Assembly (NCBI RefSeq): GCF_902499175.1 | Contig: NZ_CABVQC010000005.1 | Coordinates: forward strand, 1 to 64,000 | Direction of reading: 5' to 3' | Length of the DNA: 64,000 nt | Origin: Burkholderia aenigmatica | GTDB lineage: Bacteria; Pseudomonadota; Gammaproteobacteria; Burkholderiales; Burkholderiaceae | Shown: one piece after another, positions 8,961 through 20,243 of the stretch | Numbering within the stretch: position 1 is the stretch's first letter | How the letters are laid out: each line of letters opens with the position of its first letter | Program-made: the position numbers and the translations under genes | Notes under the pieces: generated by a model | The model's input: only the letters and a program-made list of their open reading frames with translations | The model's database searches: none | Told to the model about the DNA's origin: nothing

Positions 8961-10804
8961 AGCCGTCCCAGAAGCGCCAGAACGTGAAGTTCTCGTCGAG
9001 CCCCGTGCTGGGCGTGCATCTCCCGATGTGGCGCTCGAAGTTCGTCGTGTTCCTGCTGTTCATGGCGTTCGTCGCGCTGGCCGCGCGCGCGTTCTGGATC
9101 CAGGGCCCCGGCAACGCGTTCTATCGGAAGCAGGGCGAAAGCCGCTACCAGCGCACGATCGATCTGCCGGCGACGCGCGGCAAGATCCTCGACCGTAACG
9201 GGCTCGTACTCGCGACGAGCCTGCCCGTGCGCGCGATCTGGGCGATTCCCGACGCGGTGCCGGACGATCTCGACGCCGACAAGGTCAACCAGCTCGGCAA
9301 GCTCCTCGGCATGACGTCGAAGGAACTGCGCGTGAAGCTGTCGGAAGACAAGGGTTTCGTCTACGTCAAGCGTCAGGTGCCGATCGACGTCGCCGACAAG
9401 GTCGCCGCGCTCGATATCCCCGGTATCTATCAGCGCAACGAATACAAGCGCTTCTATCCGGAAGGCGAGATCACCGCTCACCTGATCGGCTTCACGAACG
9501 TCGAGGACGAAGGGCAAGAGGGCGTCGAGCTGGGCGACCAGAAGATGCTGTCCGGCACGTCGGGCGTGCGTCGCGTGATCAAGGACCGGATGGGGCACAT
9601 CGTCGAGGACGTCGCTGAGCAGATCCCGCCGCACAACGGCACCGACGTCGACCTGTCGATCGACAGCAAGATCCAGTACATCGCGTACGCGAACCTGAAG
9701 GCCGCCGTCGAGAAGTTCAAGGCGAAGGCCGGCGCGGCGATGGTCGTCGACGTGCGCACCGGCGAGGTGCTCGCGCTCGTCAACTACCCGACGTACAACC
9801 CGAACGACCGCTCGCGCATGACGGGCGAGCAGTTGCGCAACCGGATCATGACCGACGTGTTCGAGCCGGGCTCGATCATGAAGCCGTTTACGGTGTCGCT
9901 CGCGCTCGACCTGCACCGCGTGACGCCGAACACGCTCGTCGAGACGGGCAACGGGCACTTCGTGCTCGACGGCGCGCCGATCACCGACGACGCGGGTTTC
10001 GGCACGCTGACGGTCGGCGGTGTGATCCAGAAGTCGAGCAACATCGGCGCGACGAAGATCGCGATGACGATGCGGCCCGAGGAAATGTGGAATATGTATA
10101 CGAGCATCGGCCTCGGCCAAGCGCCGAAGGTCGGGTTCCCGGGTGCGGTGGCCGGCCGCCTGCGTCCGTGGAAGAGCTGGCGTCGCATCGAACAGGCGAC
10201 GATGTCGTACGGCTACGGCCTGTCGGTGTCGCTGTTCCAGCTCGCGCGCGCCTACACGGCGATCGCGCATGACGGCGAGCTGATGCCCGTGACCATTTTC
10301 AAGACCGACCCCAACCAGCCGGTCGTGGGTACGCAGGTGTTCAACCCGACCACCGCGCGCGAAGTGCGTGCGATGCTCGAGACGGTGGTGGCGCCGGGCG
10401 GCACGTCGCCGGATGCGGCCGTGCCGGGCTATCGCGTCGGCGGCAAGAGCGGTACCGCGTACAAGCACGAAGGTCACGGCTACACGCGCAAGTACCGCGC
10501 GTCGTTCGTCGGGATGGCGCCGATGCCGAATCCGCGCATCGTCGTCGCGGTATCGGTCGACGAGCCGACCGCCGGCAGCCACTTCGGCGGCCAAGTGTCC
10601 GGCCCCGTATTCTCGGCGATCGCCGGCGACACGATGCGTGCGCTGAATGTGCCGCCGAACATGCCGATCAAGCAGCTCGTCGTGTCTGACGATTCGCCGG
10701 CAGCACCTTCCGCAACGGGGCCGCAAAAGCTGGCCGCGGGGAGCGGTGCGAAGCATATGATCGTGTCCAGCACGACGCGTAATTCACCAGGAGTTGTTCG
10801 ATGA
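8957..10804 (+). CDS. ftsI: Peptidoglycan D,D-transpeptidase FtsI (PBP3)
   Basis: 615 residues. It cross-links septal peptidoglycan in the periplasm as partner of FtsW. After a cytoplasmic tail there is one transmembrane helix at about 30-48, then the PBP dimerisation domain (motif RGKILDRNG) and the transpeptidase domain. Penicillin-binding motifs are complete: SxxK with the catalytic Ser at 306 (PGSIMKPF), SxN at 360-362 (KSSNIG) and KSGT at 497-500. ATG 8957 overlaps the ftsL stop, and the stop overlaps the murE start (ATGA). Confidence 0.95.
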   Translation: MKPSQKRQNVKFSSSPVLGVHLPMWRSKFVVFLLFMAFVALAARAFWIQGPGNAFYRKQGESRYQRTIDLPATRGKILDRNGLVLATSLPVRAIWAIPDAVPDDLDADKVNQLGKLLGMTSKELRVKLSEDKGFVYVKRQVPIDVADKVAALDIPGIYQRNEYKRFYPEGEITAHLIGFTNVEDEGQEGVELGDQKMLSGTSGVRRVIKDRMGHIVEDVAEQIPPHNGTDVDLSIDSKIQYIAYANLKAAVEKFKAKAGAAMVVDVRTGEVLALVNYPTYNPNDRSRMTGEQLRNRIMTDVFEPGSIMKPFTVSLALDLHRVTPNTLVETGNGHFVLDGAPITDDAGFGTLTVGGVIQKSSNIGATKIAMTMRPEEMWNMYTSIGLGQAPKVGFPGAVAGRLRPWKSWRRIEQATMSYGYGLSVSLFQLARAYTAIAHDGELMPVTIFKTDPNQPVVGTQVFNPTTAREVRAMLETVVAPGGTSPDAAVPGYRVGGKSGTAYKHEGHGYTRKYRASFVGMAPMPNPRIVVAVSVDEPTAGSHFGGQVSGPVFSAIAGDTMRALNVPPNMPIKQLVVSDDSPAAPSATGPQKLAAGSGAKHMIVSSTTRNSPGVVR

Positions 10805-12339
10805 GCGCCGCTCGCAGTTCCCATCCGGCGCATCAGCAGATCGCAGCCGCGCTTGCGTGGCTGCGTCAGCATGTGGCCCCCGCCGCGCAACTGCATGCCG
10901 ACACGCGCAGCCTCAAGGCTGGCGACGTGTTTGTCGCGTATGCAGTCGACGGGGCCGACAATCGTGCCTTCATCGTCGAAGCCGTCGCGCGCGGTGCGGC
11001 TGCCGTGCTGTATCAGCCGGAAGGGCTGGACGCGGCGCCGGCGGTGCCCGTCGCACTGGCCGTGCCGGCGCTCGACCAGCTCGCCGGCGAGATCGCCAGC
11101 GGTTGGTACGGCGATCCGAGCGACAGCCTGCTCGCGGTGGGTGTGACCGGCACGAACGGCAAGACCTCGTGCACGCAATGGATCGCCACCGCGCTGACGG
11201 CGCTGCACCAGCCGTGCGCGGTGATCGGCACGCTCGGCACCGGGATGCCCGGCCAGCTCGTGCCGACGGGTTTCACGACCCCCGACGCGCCGCAACTGCA
11301 GCGCAGCCTCGCGCAGTTGCGCGACGCGGGCGCGAAGGCCGTGGCGATGGAAGTGTCGTCGCACGCGCTGCACCAGGGGCGCGTGAACGGTACAGCCTTC
11401 GACATCGCGGTGTTTACGAACCTCACGCAGGATCACCTCGACTATCACGGCACGTTCGATGCGTACGAGGCCGCGAAGGCGAAGCTGTTCGCATGGCGCG
11501 GCCTGCGCGCGGCGGTCGTCAACCGCGACGACGCAGCCGGCCAGCGCCTGCTCGAGAAACTGGCCGGCCGCGTACGCACGATCGCGTACGGGAGCGGCGA
11601 TGCACCGGCGCCCGACGCCGATCGCGAACTGGTCGCGATCGACGTGCGCGCCACCGCGACCGGCACGGCGTTCCGCCTGCATTCGTCGTGGGGCGATGCC
11701 GACGTCGAGGTCGGCACGCTCGGCACGTTCAACGTCAGCAACCTGCTCGCCGTGCTCGGTTCGTTGCTCGCGGCCGACGTGCCGTTCGACGCGGCGCTCG
11801 CCGAGATCGCGCGGCTCGAGTCCGTCAACGGCCGGATGCAGCGGCTCGGCGGCCGGCTGCAGAACGACGAACCGCTCGTCGTGATCGACTACGCCCATAC
11901 GCCCGACGCGCTCGAAAAGACGCTCGACGCGCTGCGCCCGATTGCTACGGCGCGCGGCGGCCGGCTCGTCTGCATGTTCGGTTGCGGCGGCGATCGCGAT
12001 GCGACGAAGCGCCCGCTGATGGGCGCGATCGCGGAGCGGCTCGCCGATGAGGCCGTCGTCACGAGCGACAACCCGCGCAGCGAGGATCCGCAGCGCATCA
12101 TTGACCAGGTCGTCGCGGGCATGACCGCCCCCGATCACGCCCGCCGTATCGAGGATCGCGCGAGCGCGATCCTGCAGGCCGTGCGCGGCGCGGCACGCGA
12201 GGATGTCGTCGTGCTGGCCGGCAAGGGCCACGAGGCCACGCAGGAAATCATGGGCAAGAAACGCACGTTCTCCGACCAGGATCACGCGCGGCTTGCGCTG
12301 GCAGCGCGCGCGACGCACGGCAAGGGAGGCGCCGAATGA
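10801..12339 (+). CDS. murE: UDP-MurNAc-L-Ala-D-Glu:meso-diaminopimelate ligase
   Basis: 512 residues. This cytoplasmic ATP-dependent ligase adds the third residue of the stem peptide. The Mur ligase P-loop GTNGKTS is at 117-123. DNPRSED near residue 423 is the DNPR signature of enzymes that select meso-diaminopimelate, in agreement with a Gram-negative wall. VIDYAHTPDALEKTL in the C-terminal domain is typical of the family. It overlaps ftsI and murF by four bases each. Confidence 0.95.
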   Translation: MSAARSSHPAHQQIAAALAWLRQHVAPAAQLHADTRSLKAGDVFVAYAVDGADNRAFIVEAVARGAAAVLYQPEGLDAAPAVPVALAVPALDQLAGEIASGWYGDPSDSLLAVGVTGTNGKTSCTQWIATALTALHQPCAVIGTLGTGMPGQLVPTGFTTPDAPQLQRSLAQLRDAGAKAVAMEVSSHALHQGRVNGTAFDIAVFTNLTQDHLDYHGTFDAYEAAKAKLFAWRGLRAAVVNRDDAAGQRLLEKLAGRVRTIAYGSGDAPAPDADRELVAIDVRATATGTAFRLHSSWGDADVEVGTLGTFNVSNLLAVLGSLLAADVPFDAALAEIARLESVNGRMQRLGGRLQNDEPLVVIDYAHTPDALEKTLDALRPIATARGGRLVCMFGCGGDRDATKRPLMGAIAERLADEAVVTSDNPRSEDPQRIIDQVVAGMTAPDHARRIEDRASAILQAVRGAAREDVVVLAGKGHEATQEIMGKKRTFSDQDHARLALAARATHGKGGAE

Positions 12340-13742
12340 CGATGCTCAGTCTCGGCGAAGCCGTTCGCCTGATTCCCGGTGCAACCGTCCACGGCGACGC
12401 GAGTGTCACGTTCGATCGCGTGTCGACGGACAGCCGCACGGCCGGCCCCGGCGACCTGTTCGTCGCGCTGAAAGGCGAGCGCTTCGACGCGCACGACTTC
12501 CTCGGCGATGTCGCTGCGCGCGGTGCGGCAGCGGCGCTCGTCGCGCACGTGCCGGCGGGCGTCACGATGCCGGCGATCGAGGGCGGCGAAACGCGTGCCG
12601 CGCTCGGCGCACTCGCACACGGCTGGCGCAAACGATTCGCGCTGCCGCTCGTTGCGGTGACGGGCAGCAACGGCAAGACGACCGTCAAGGAAATGATCGC
12701 GTCGATCTTCGCGGCGGCGGTCGGCGCCGACGCGCGGCTCGCGACGGCCGGCAACCTGAACAACGACGTCGGCTTGCCGCTGACGCTGCTGCGCCTGTCG
12801 GCCGCGCATCGTCTCGCGGTGATCGAGATTGGAATGAACCACCCGGGCGAGACCGAAGTCCTGGCGCGCCTCACGGCGCCGACGGTCGCGCTCGTCAACA
12901 ACGCGCAGCGCGAGCACCAGGAGTTCATGGCGACGGTCGAAGCCGTTGCGCTCGAGCACGCGGCCGTGATTCACGCGCTGCCGCCGGACGGCGTTGCGGT
13001 GTTCCCGGCCGACGACGCGTATGCGGGCATCTGGCGCGTGGCGGCGACCGGCAACCGGATCCTCGATTTCGCGCTGCACGATGCCGAGCGGCAGAACGAC
13101 GCACAGGTCACGGGCCGTCTGCACGGCGGCGAACTCGCGATCGACACGCCCGCGGGCGCCGTCACGGTGCGGCTGCGCGCGCTCGGCGAGCACAACGCGC
13201 GCAACGCGCTGGCTGCCACGGCCGCGGCGCTGGGCGCCGGCGTTGCGCTGTCGGCGATCAAGCAGGGTCTCGAATCGTTCGAGCCGGTCAAGGGCCGGCT
13301 GCAGGTGAAACAGGCGATCGCAGGCAGCCTCGCGGGTGCAACGGTCGTTGACGATACGTACAACGCGAATCCCGATTCGATGCGTGCCGCGATCGATGTG
13401 CTCGCCGCGCAACCGGCGCCGCGCGTGCTGGTGATCGGTGACATGGGCGAGGTCGGCGACGAAGGGCCGGCCTTCCATCGCGAGGTCGGTGCCTACGCGC
13501 GCGAGCGCGGGATCGGTGCGCTGTTCGCGCTCGGCGATGCGTCGCGCGATGCCTGCACGGCGTACGGCGACACGGCCCGCCATTTCGGCGACGTCGGCGC
13601 GCTGGTCGGCGCACTGCTCGCGGCGGGCTACGGCGCGCAGGCGACGCTGCTCGTGAAGGGCTCGCGGTACATGAAGATGGAGCGCGTGGTCGACGCGCTG
13701 ACGAACCAACCCGCAGCGGGCACGTCGCCCGCTGCACACTGA
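12336..13742 (+). CDS. murF: UDP-MurNAc-tripeptide:D-Ala-D-Ala ligase
   Basis: 468 residues. It adds the D-Ala-D-Ala dipeptide, the last cytoplasmic step of UDP-MurNAc-pentapeptide synthesis. P-loop GSNGKTT at 110-116, IEIGMNHPGE near residue 164 and VDDTYNANPDSM near residue 338 are MurF landmarks. The ATG overlaps the murE stop. Its dipeptide substrate is supplied by ddl further along the same cluster. A 16-bp gap with an AGAAGGAAGG ribosome site leads to mraY. Confidence 0.95.
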   Translation: MTMLSLGEAVRLIPGATVHGDASVTFDRVSTDSRTAGPGDLFVALKGERFDAHDFLGDVAARGAAAALVAHVPAGVTMPAIEGGETRAALGALAHGWRKRFALPLVAVTGSNGKTTVKEMIASIFAAAVGADARLATAGNLNNDVGLPLTLLRLSAAHRLAVIEIGMNHPGETEVLARLTAPTVALVNNAQREHQEFMATVEAVALEHAAVIHALPPDGVAVFPADDAYAGIWRVAATGNRILDFALHDAERQNDAQVTGRLHGGELAIDTPAGAVTVRLRALGEHNARNALAATAAALGAGVALSAIKQGLESFEPVKGRLQVKQAIAGSLAGATVVDDTYNANPDSMRAAIDVLAAQPAPRVLVIGDMGEVGDEGPAFHREVGAYARERGIGALFALGDASRDACTAYGDTARHFGDVGALVGALLAAGYGAQATLLVKGSRYMKMERVVDALTNQPAAGTSPAAH

Positions 13743-13758
13743 GTAGAAGGAAGGAAGC

Positions 13759-14928
13759 ATGCTGCTGGCGCTGGCGCAATGGCTGCAAGGAGACGCAAGC
13801 TTTTTGCGCTTGTTCACGTACCTCACGTTCCGTGCGGTGATGGCCACCATCACCGCGCTCGGGATCGGGCTCGTGTGCGGACCGTGGGTGATCCGCAAGC
13901 TGACGCAAATGAAGGTCGGCCAGGCCGTGCGCAAGGACGGCCCGCAGACGCACCTCGTCAAGTCCGGCACGCCGACGATGGGCGGCGTGCTGATCCTGAT
14001 CGGCATCGCGGTCGCGACGCTGCTGTGGGGCGACCTGACGAACCGTTTCATCTGGATCGTGATGCTCGTCACGTTCGGTTTCGGCGTGATCGGCTGGGTC
14101 GACGATTACCGCAAGGTCGTCCACAAGGACCCGCGCGGGATGTCGTCGCGCGAGAAGTATTTCTGGCAGTCGGTGATCGGGCTGTTCGCGGCCGTCTACC
14201 TCGCGTTCAGCGTGTCCGAGGCGAACAACGTGCGCGTGTTCGACCTGTTCATGGCATGGGTGCGGAGCGGCCTGTCGATGGGGCTGCCGGCGCGTGCCGA
14301 CCTGATGCTGCCGTTCCTGAAGTCGATCAGCTATCCGCTCGGCGTCTGGGGCTTCATCGTACTGACCTATTTCGTGATCGTCGGCGCGAGTAACGCGGTG
14401 AACCTGACCGACGGCCTCGACGGTCTCGTGATCATGCCGGTCGTGCTGGTCGGCGCGTCGCTGGGTGTGTTCGCGTACGTGATGGGCAGCGCGGTCTATT
14501 CAAAATACCTGCTGTTCCCGCACATTCCGGGCGCGGGCGAATTGCTGATCTTCTGTTCCGCGATGGGTGGGGCAGGGCTCGCGTTCCTCTGGTACAACAC
14601 GCACCCCGCGCAGGTGTTCATGGGCGATGTCGGTGCGCTGGCGCTCGGCGGCGCGCTCGGCACGGTCGCGGTGATCGTGCGCCAGGAAATCGTGCTGTTC
14701 ATCATGGGCGGCATCTTCGTTGCGGAAACGTTGTCGGTGATGCTGCAGGTGTCGTGGTTCAAGTACACGAAAAAGCGCTACGGCGAAGGACGGCGTCTGC
14801 TGAAGATGGCGCCGCTGCATCACCATTTCGAATTGTCCGGCTGGAAGGAAACGCAGGTGGTCGTGCGTTTCTGGATCATCACGCTGATGCTGTGCCTGTT
14901 CGGTCTGACCACCCTCAAGCTGCGGTAA
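13759..14928 (+). CDS. mraY: Phospho-N-acetylmuramoyl-pentapeptide-transferase
   Basis: 389 residues, polytopic. It transfers phospho-MurNAc-pentapeptide to undecaprenyl phosphate to make lipid I at the inner membrane. Family motifs: [11 protein letters not shown] near residue 72, the Asp-rich loop [15 protein letters not shown] near residue 114, and NLTDGLDGL near residue 215. About ten hydrophobic helices alternate with short loops. It is slightly longer than the E. coli enzyme (360) because of a longer periplasmic loop around residues 155-180. Strong ribosome site AGGAAGG. Confidence 0.95.
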
Positions 14929-14944
14929 AGGAAAGGTAACAAGG

Positions 14945-16468
14945 ATGTCTGGCGAGATGTTTGGAGATCGGCAACGGCCGATGGTGCTCGTACTGGGGCT
15001 CGGGGAATCGGGTCTCGCGATCGCGCGATGGTGCGCGAGGCACGGGTGCCGGCTGCGTATTGCCGATACCCGCGAGGCGCCGCCGAACCTTGCCGCGCTG
15101 CAGGCCGAAGGCATCGATGCGGAATTCGTCGGCGGGGCGTTCACGCCCGCGCTGCTCGACGGCGGCGTCGAGCTCGTCGGGCTGAGCCCGGGGCTGTCGC
15201 CGCTCGAACCGGCACTCGCGGCGCTGGTCGCGGCCGCGAACGAGCAGGGCGTCGCGGTGTGGGGCGAGCTGGAATTCTTCGCGCAGGCGCTGCGCGCGCT
15301 CGGCACGAGCGGTTACCAGCCGAAGGTGCTCGCGATCACGGGCACCAATGGCAAGACCACGACGACGAGCCTCACGGGCCTGCTGTGCCAGCGCTCGGGC
15401 AAGAAGGTCGCTGTCGCGGGCAACATCAGCCCCGCGATGCTCGACCGGCTCGCCGGTGCGATCGACGAAACCGCGCTGCCCGACGTGTGGGTGCTCGAAC
15501 TGTCGAGCTTCCAGCTCGAGACCGCGCGCACGTTCGCGCCCGATGCGGCCGCGATCCTCAACATCACGCAGGACCACCTCGACTGGCACGGCAGCTTCGA
15601 CGCATACGCGCAGGCAAAGGGCCGGATCTTCGGCGCGACGACGACGCGCGTGCTGAACCGCGACGATGCGGCCGTGATGAAGTTCGCGCCGGCAGCCGGT
15701 GCGGCGGATGCCCCGCGCACGGTCACGTTCGGCCTGAACGAACCGGTGCAGGACGGCGACTACGGGCTGTCGCGCGACAACGGCATCGCGTGGCTGGTCG
15801 AAGCCGTCGATCGCGACGCGCCGGATGAAGTCGCGACGACGAGCCGCCGGCGCAAGCGCGACGCACATACACCCGACATCGCGCAGAAGCGCCTGATGCC
15901 GGCCGACGCGCTGCGCATCCGTGGGCTGCACAATGCGGCGAACGCGCTGGCCGCGTTCGCGCTCGCACGCGCGATCGACCTGCCGGCCGCGCCGCTGCTG
16001 CACGCGCTGCGCGAATACCGCGGCGAGGCGCATCGCGTCGAAGTGATCGCGACGATCGACGACGTGGACTACGTCGACGACAGCAAGGGCACCAACGTCG
16101 GCGCGACGGTTGCTGCGCTCGACGGGCTCGCGCAGAAGATCGTGCTGATCGCGGGCGGCGACGGCAAGGGTCAGGACTTCGCGCCGCTGGTCGCGCCGGT
16201 CGCGCGCTGGTGCCGTGCGGTGATGCTGATCGGCCGTGACGCACCGGCGATTCGCGACACGCTCGCCGAAACGGGCGTGCCGCTCGCCGACCACGCGACG
16301 CTCGAAGGCGCGGTGCATGCGGCGGCCGACCTCGCCGAACCGGGCGATGCAGTGCTGCTGTCGCCCGCCTGCGCGAGCCTCGACATGTTCAGGAACTACG
16401 CCCATCGCGCGGATGTATTCCGCGCGGCGGTCGACGAAATCGCCATCGACAAAGGAGCGACGCCATGA
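14945..16468 (+). CDS. murD: UDP-MurNAc-L-alanine:D-glutamate ligase
   Basis: 507 residues. It adds D-Glu to UDP-MurNAc-L-Ala. P-loop GTNGKTT at 133-139, LELSSFQLE near residue 183, and [13 protein letters not shown] near residue 378 identify MurD. It is about 60 residues longer than the E. coli enzyme. Part of the excess is a basic insertion, [18 protein letters not shown], around residues 299-316, which looks like a surface loop. The stop overlaps ftsW by four bases. Confidence 0.94.
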   Translation: MSGEMFGDRQRPMVLVLGLGESGLAIARWCARHGCRLRIADTREAPPNLAALQAEGIDAEFVGGAFTPALLDGGVELVGLSPGLSPLEPALAALVAAANEQGVAVWGELEFFAQALRALGTSGYQPKVLAITGTNGKTTTTSLTGLLCQRSGKKVAVAGNISPAMLDRLAGAIDETALPDVWVLELSSFQLETARTFAPDAAAILNITQDHLDWHGSFDAYAQAKGRIFGATTTRVLNRDDAAVMKFAPAAGAADAPRTVTFGLNEPVQDGDYGLSRDNGIAWLVEAVDRDAPDEVATTSRRRKRDAHTPDIAQKRLMPADALRIRGLHNAANALAAFALARAIDLPAAPLLHALREYRGEAHRVEVIATIDDVDYVDDSKGTNVGATVAALDGLAQKIVLIAGGDGKGQDFAPLVAPVARWCRAVMLIGRDAPAIRDTLAETGVPLADHATLEGAVHAAADLAEPGDAVLLSPACASLDMFRNYAHRADVFRAAVDEIAIDKGATP

Positions 16469-17748
16469 GCTGGTCCGATCGCCTCGTCTCCCGTTTCAAC
16501 GATCGCCGCGACACCGGCGGCAATGCCGCGGGCGGCCGCGTCGCGTCGGCCACGCGTGCCGCGACGGGCGGCCTCGCGAGCGTCGTCAACGGCGTGCGCC
16601 CGAGCCGTTCGCGGATGCTCGACTTCGACTATTCGCTGCTGTGGGTCGCGATCGCGCTGCTCGGGCTCGGCGTCGTGATGGTGTACTCGGCGTCGATCGC
16701 GATGCCCGATTCGCCGAAATACGCGTCGTATCACGATTACGCGTTCCTGATGCGTCACTGCATCTCGCTCGTCGTCGCGTTCATCGCGGCGGTGATCGCA
16801 TTCCGCGTGCCGGTGTCGACGTGGGATAAATACGCGCCGCATCTCTTCCTGATCGCGCTCGTCGGCCTCGTGATCGTGCTGATTCCGCACATCGGCAAGG
16901 GCGTGAACGGTGCGCGCCGCTGGATTCCGCTCGGCATCACGAACATGCAGCCGTCGGAAATCATGAAGCTCGCGGTGACGATCTACGCGGCGAACTACAC
17001 GGTGCGCAAGCAGGAATACATGCAGAGCTTCGCCAAGGGCTTCCTGCCGATGGCGTTCGCGGTCGGCCTGGTCGGTGCGCTGCTGCTGCTCGAGCCGGAC
17101 ATGGGCGCGTTCATGGTGGTCGCGGCGATCGCGATGGGCGTGCTGTTCCTCGGCGGCGTGAACGGCAAGCTGTTCGGCGGCCTCGTCGCGACGGCGGTCG
17201 GCACCTTCACGATGCTGGTGTGGCTGTCGCCGTGGCGTCGCGAGCGGATCTTCGCGTACCTCGATCCGTGGGACGAGCGCTACGCGCAGGGCAAGGCGTA
17301 CCAGCTCACGCACTCGCTGATCGCGTTCGGCCGCGGCGAGTGGTTCGGCGTCGGTCTTGGCGGCAGCGTCGAGAAGCTGAACTACCTGCCGGAAGCACAT
17401 ACCGACTTCATCCTTGCGGTGATCGGCGAGGAGCTCGGTTTCGTCGGCGTGCTGGTCGTGATCCTGCTGTTCTACTGGATCGTGCGCCGCTCGTTCGAGA
17501 TCGGCCGCCAGGCGCTCGCGCTCGATCGCACGTTCGCGGGCCTGACCGCGAAGGGCATCGGCATCTGGTTCGGCGCGCAGACCTTCATCAACATGGGCGT
17601 GAACCTCGGGCTGCTGCCGACCAAGGGCCTGACGCTGCCGCTCGTGAGCTACGGCGGCTCGGGCATCTTGCTGAACTGCGTCGCGCTCGCGGTGCTGCTG
17701 CGGGTCGACTACGAAAACCGGGTGCTGATGCGCGGAGGGAAGGTATGA
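16465..17748 (+). CDS. ftsW: Septal peptidoglycan glycosyltransferase FtsW
   Basis: 427 residues, SEDS family. It polymerises lipid II into septal glycan strands together with FtsI. A roughly 50-residue polar cytoplasmic N-terminus precedes about ten membrane helices. SEDS hallmarks are [10 protein letters not shown] near residue 149, LLEPDMGAF near residue 209 and the C-terminal block [10 protein letters not shown] near residue 391. It overlaps murD and murG by four bases, keeping precursor synthesis and septal polymerisation in one message. Confidence 0.95.
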   Translation: MSWSDRLVSRFNDRRDTGGNAAGGRVASATRAATGGLASVVNGVRPSRSRMLDFDYSLLWVAIALLGLGVVMVYSASIAMPDSPKYASYHDYAFLMRHCISLVVAFIAAVIAFRVPVSTWDKYAPHLFLIALVGLVIVLIPHIGKGVNGARRWIPLGITNMQPSEIMKLAVTIYAANYTVRKQEYMQSFAKGFLPMAFAVGLVGALLLLEPDMGAFMVVAAIAMGVLFLGGVNGKLFGGLVATAVGTFTMLVWLSPWRRERIFAYLDPWDERYAQGKAYQLTHSLIAFGRGEWFGVGLGGSVEKLNYLPEAHTDFILAVIGEELGFVGVLVVILLFYWIVRRSFEIGRQALALDRTFAGLTAKGIGIWFGAQTFINMGVNLGLLPTKGLTLPLVSYGGSGILLNCVALAVLLRVDYENRVLMRGGKV

Positions 17749-18848
17749 CCGCGTCGCAACGCACGCTGATGGTGATGGCAGGCGGCACCGGGGGCCACGT
17801 GTTCCCGGGGCTCGCGGTCGCGCACCGGATGGAAGCGGCGGGCTGGCGCGTCGTGTGGCTCGGCAATCCGGCCGGGATGGAAGCGACGCTCGTGCCGAAG
17901 CACGGCATTCCGATGGAATACGTGCGCTTCGGCGGGCTGCGCGGCAAGGGCCTGAAGACCAAGCTGACGCTGCCGTTCAACCTGCTGCGCGCATGCGGTC
18001 AGAGCCTTGCCGCGCTGCGCCGCGTGCGGCCCGACGTCGTACTCGGGATGGGCGGCTACATCACGTTCCCGGCGGGCGTGATGACTGCGCTGTCGGGGCG
18101 CCCGCTCGTGCTGCATGAACAGAACTCGATCGCGGGTCTGACGAACAAGGTGCTCGCGAAAATCGCGAAACGCGTACTCGTCGCGTTCCCCGGTGCGTTG
18201 CCGCACGCGGAATGGACGGGCAACCCGATTCGCGCGGAACTTGCGCGCACGGAAGCGCCCAAAGCACGCTATGCGGCGCGCAGCGGCCCGCTGAACGTGC
18301 TGGTCGTCGGCGGCAGCCTCGGTGCGGCCGCGTTGAACGAAGTCGTGCCGCGCGCGCTGGCGATGCTGACGCCGGGCGAACGCCCGCGCATCGTGCATCA
18401 GGCTGGCGCGAAGCACATCGAAGCATTGAAGACGAATTACGAAGCGGCCGGTTTCGCGGCCGGCGAAGACGTGCGGCTCGTGCCGTTCATCGACGACATG
18501 GCGGCCGCGTATGCGGCGGCGGATCTCGTGATCTGCCGGTCGGGAGCGATGACGGTGTCGGAGATCGCGGCGGTGGGCGTGGCGGCGCTGTTCGTGCCGT
18601 TCCCGTACGCGGTCGACGATCACCAGACGACCAACGCAGCGTTCCTCGCCGATGCGGGCGGGGCGGTATTGGTGCAACAACGCGACCTGTCGGCGGAACT
18701 GCTCGCCGACTGGCTGCGCGGCCAGTCGCGGGCATCGCTCGCGGACATGGCGGAACGTTCGCGCTCGCTGGCGAAGCCCGAGGCCACCGACGAAGTCGCG
18801 CGCGTGTGCGCGAAGGCGGCTGGCGCGAACCTGGAACAACTGCAATGA
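17745..18848 (+). CDS. murG: Undecaprenyl-PP-MurNAc-pentapeptide:GlcNAc transferase
   Basis: 367 residues, GT-B glycosyltransferase. It converts lipid I to lipid II on the cytoplasmic face of the membrane. The N-terminal glycine-rich loop [14 protein letters not shown] (about 11-24) and the second G-loop [11 protein letters not shown] near residue 189 are typical, as is the UDP-GlcNAc-binding segment [16 protein letters not shown]. The reading frame is open far upstream within ftsW, but ATG 17745, overlapping the ftsW stop with GGAGGGA before it, is the family start. The last four bases overlap murC. Confidence 0.95.
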   Translation: MTASQRTLMVMAGGTGGHVFPGLAVAHRMEAAGWRVVWLGNPAGMEATLVPKHGIPMEYVRFGGLRGKGLKTKLTLPFNLLRACGQSLAALRRVRPDVVLGMGGYITFPAGVMTALSGRPLVLHEQNSIAGLTNKVLAKIAKRVLVAFPGALPHAEWTGNPIRAELARTEAPKARYAARSGPLNVLVVGGSLGAAALNEVVPRALAMLTPGERPRIVHQAGAKHIEALKTNYEAAGFAAGEDVRLVPFIDDMAAAYAAADLVICRSGAMTVSEIAAVGVAALFVPFPYAVDDHQTTNAAFLADAGGAVLVQQRDLSAELLADWLRGQSRASLADMAERSRSLAKPEATDEVARVCAKAAGANLEQLQ

Positions 18849-20242
18849 AACACATCGTCAAACACATTCATTTCGTCGGCATCGGCGGCGCGGGCATGAG
18901 CGGCATCGCCGAAGTGCTCGTTAACCTCGGCTACGAGGTCAGCGGCTCGGACCTGTCGCGCAACGCGGTGACCGATCGTCTCCAGGCGCTCGGCGCACGG
19001 ATCGCGATCGGCCATGACGCGGTGAACATCGAGGGCGCGAACGCGGTCGTCGTGTCGACGGCCGTGCGTTCGGACAACCCGGAAGTGCTGGCCGCGCGCG
19101 CGAAGCGCGTGCCGATCGTTCAGCGCGCGGTGATGCTGGCCGAGCTGATGCGCCTGAAGCAGGGCATCGCGATCGCCGGCACGCACGGCAAGACCACGAC
19201 GACGAGCCTCGTCGCGAGCGTGCTCGCGGCGGGCGGGCTCGATCCGACCTTCGTGATCGGCGGCCGGCTGATCAGCGCCGGCGCGAACGCGCGGCTCGGC
19301 ACGGGCGATTTCATCGTCGCCGAGGCCGACGAGTCGGACGCGTCGTTTCTGAACCTGTATCCGGTGATCGAAGTCATCACGAACATCGACGCCGACCACA
19401 TGGACACCTACGGCCACGATTTCGCGCGGCTCAAGCAGGCGTTCATCGAATTCACGCAGCGCCTGCCGTTCTACGGCAGCGCGGTCGTGTGCGTCGACGA
19501 TCCGAACGTGCGGCAGATCATCCCGTTCATCTCGAAGCCGGTCGTGCGCTACGGCCTGTCGCCGGACGCGCAGGTGCGCGCGGAAGACATCGACGCGCGC
19601 GACGGCCGCATGCATTTCACGGTGATTCGCGAAGGGCGCGCGCCGCTCGCGATCGTGCTGAACCTGCCGGGCCTGCACAACGTGCAGAACGCGCTCGCGG
19701 CGATCGCGATCGCGACCGATCTCGGCGTGACGGACGATGCGATCCAGCAGGCGCTCGCGGAATTCAACGGCGTCGGCCGGCGCTTCCAGCGCTACGGCGA
19801 GGTGCCGACGGCGGACGGCGGCCAATACACGCTGATCGACGACTACGGCCATCACCCGGTCGAGATGGCCGCGACGATCGCGGCCGCGCGTGGCGCGTTC
19901 CCGGGCCGCCGCCTCGTGCTGGCGTTCCAGCCGCACCGCTACACGCGTACGCGCGATTGCTTCGACGATTTCGTCAACGTGCTGTCGACGGTCGACGCGC
20001 TGGTGCTGACGGAAGTCTACGCGGCCGGCGAGGCGGCGATCTCGACCGCCAACGGCGAAGCGCTGTCGCGTGCGTTGCGCGCGGTAGGAAAGGTTGACCC
20101 GGTATTCGTCGCGACGGTTGACGACGTGCCGGACGCATTGGCGAAGGTCGCGCAGAACGGCGACGTGGTGATCACGATGGGTGCGGGTTCGATCGGCGGC
20201 GTGCCGGCGAAGGTCGCGCAGCACACTCAACAGAAGGCATGA
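18845..20242 (+). CDS. murC: UDP-N-acetylmuramate:L-alanine ligase
   Basis: 465 residues. It makes the first amino acid addition to UDP-MurNAc. [14 protein letters not shown] at the N-terminus binds the UDP part, P-loop GTHGKTT lies at 112-118, and DDYGHHPVE near residue 337 belongs to the C-terminal domain. ATG 18845 overlaps the murG stop; the longer open frame upstream lies within murG. One base separates its stop from ddl, so all the Mur ligases of the cluster are tightly packed. Confidence 0.95.
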   Translation: MKHIVKHIHFVGIGGAGMSGIAEVLVNLGYEVSGSDLSRNAVTDRLQALGARIAIGHDAVNIEGANAVVVSTAVRSDNPEVLAARAKRVPIVQRAVMLAELMRLKQGIAIAGTHGKTTTTSLVASVLAAGGLDPTFVIGGRLISAGANARLGTGDFIVAEADESDASFLNLYPVIEVITNIDADHMDTYGHDFARLKQAFIEFTQRLPFYGSAVVCVDDPNVRQIIPFISKPVVRYGLSPDAQVRAEDIDARDGRMHFTVIREGRAPLAIVLNLPGLHNVQNALAAIAIATDLGVTDDAIQQALAEFNGVGRRFQRYGEVPTADGGQYTLIDDYGHHPVEMAATIAAARGAFPGRRLVLAFQPHRYTRTRDCFDDFVNVLSTVDALVLTEVYAAGEAAISTANGEALSRALRAVGKVDPVFVATVDDVPDALAKVAQNGDVVITMGAGSIGGVPAKVAQHTQQKA

Positions 20243-20243
20243 C

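Noticed and set aside
8774..10756. 660-codon open frame antisense to ftsI
   Set aside because: Shadow of ftsL/ftsI; Arg/His/Asp-rich with no domain.
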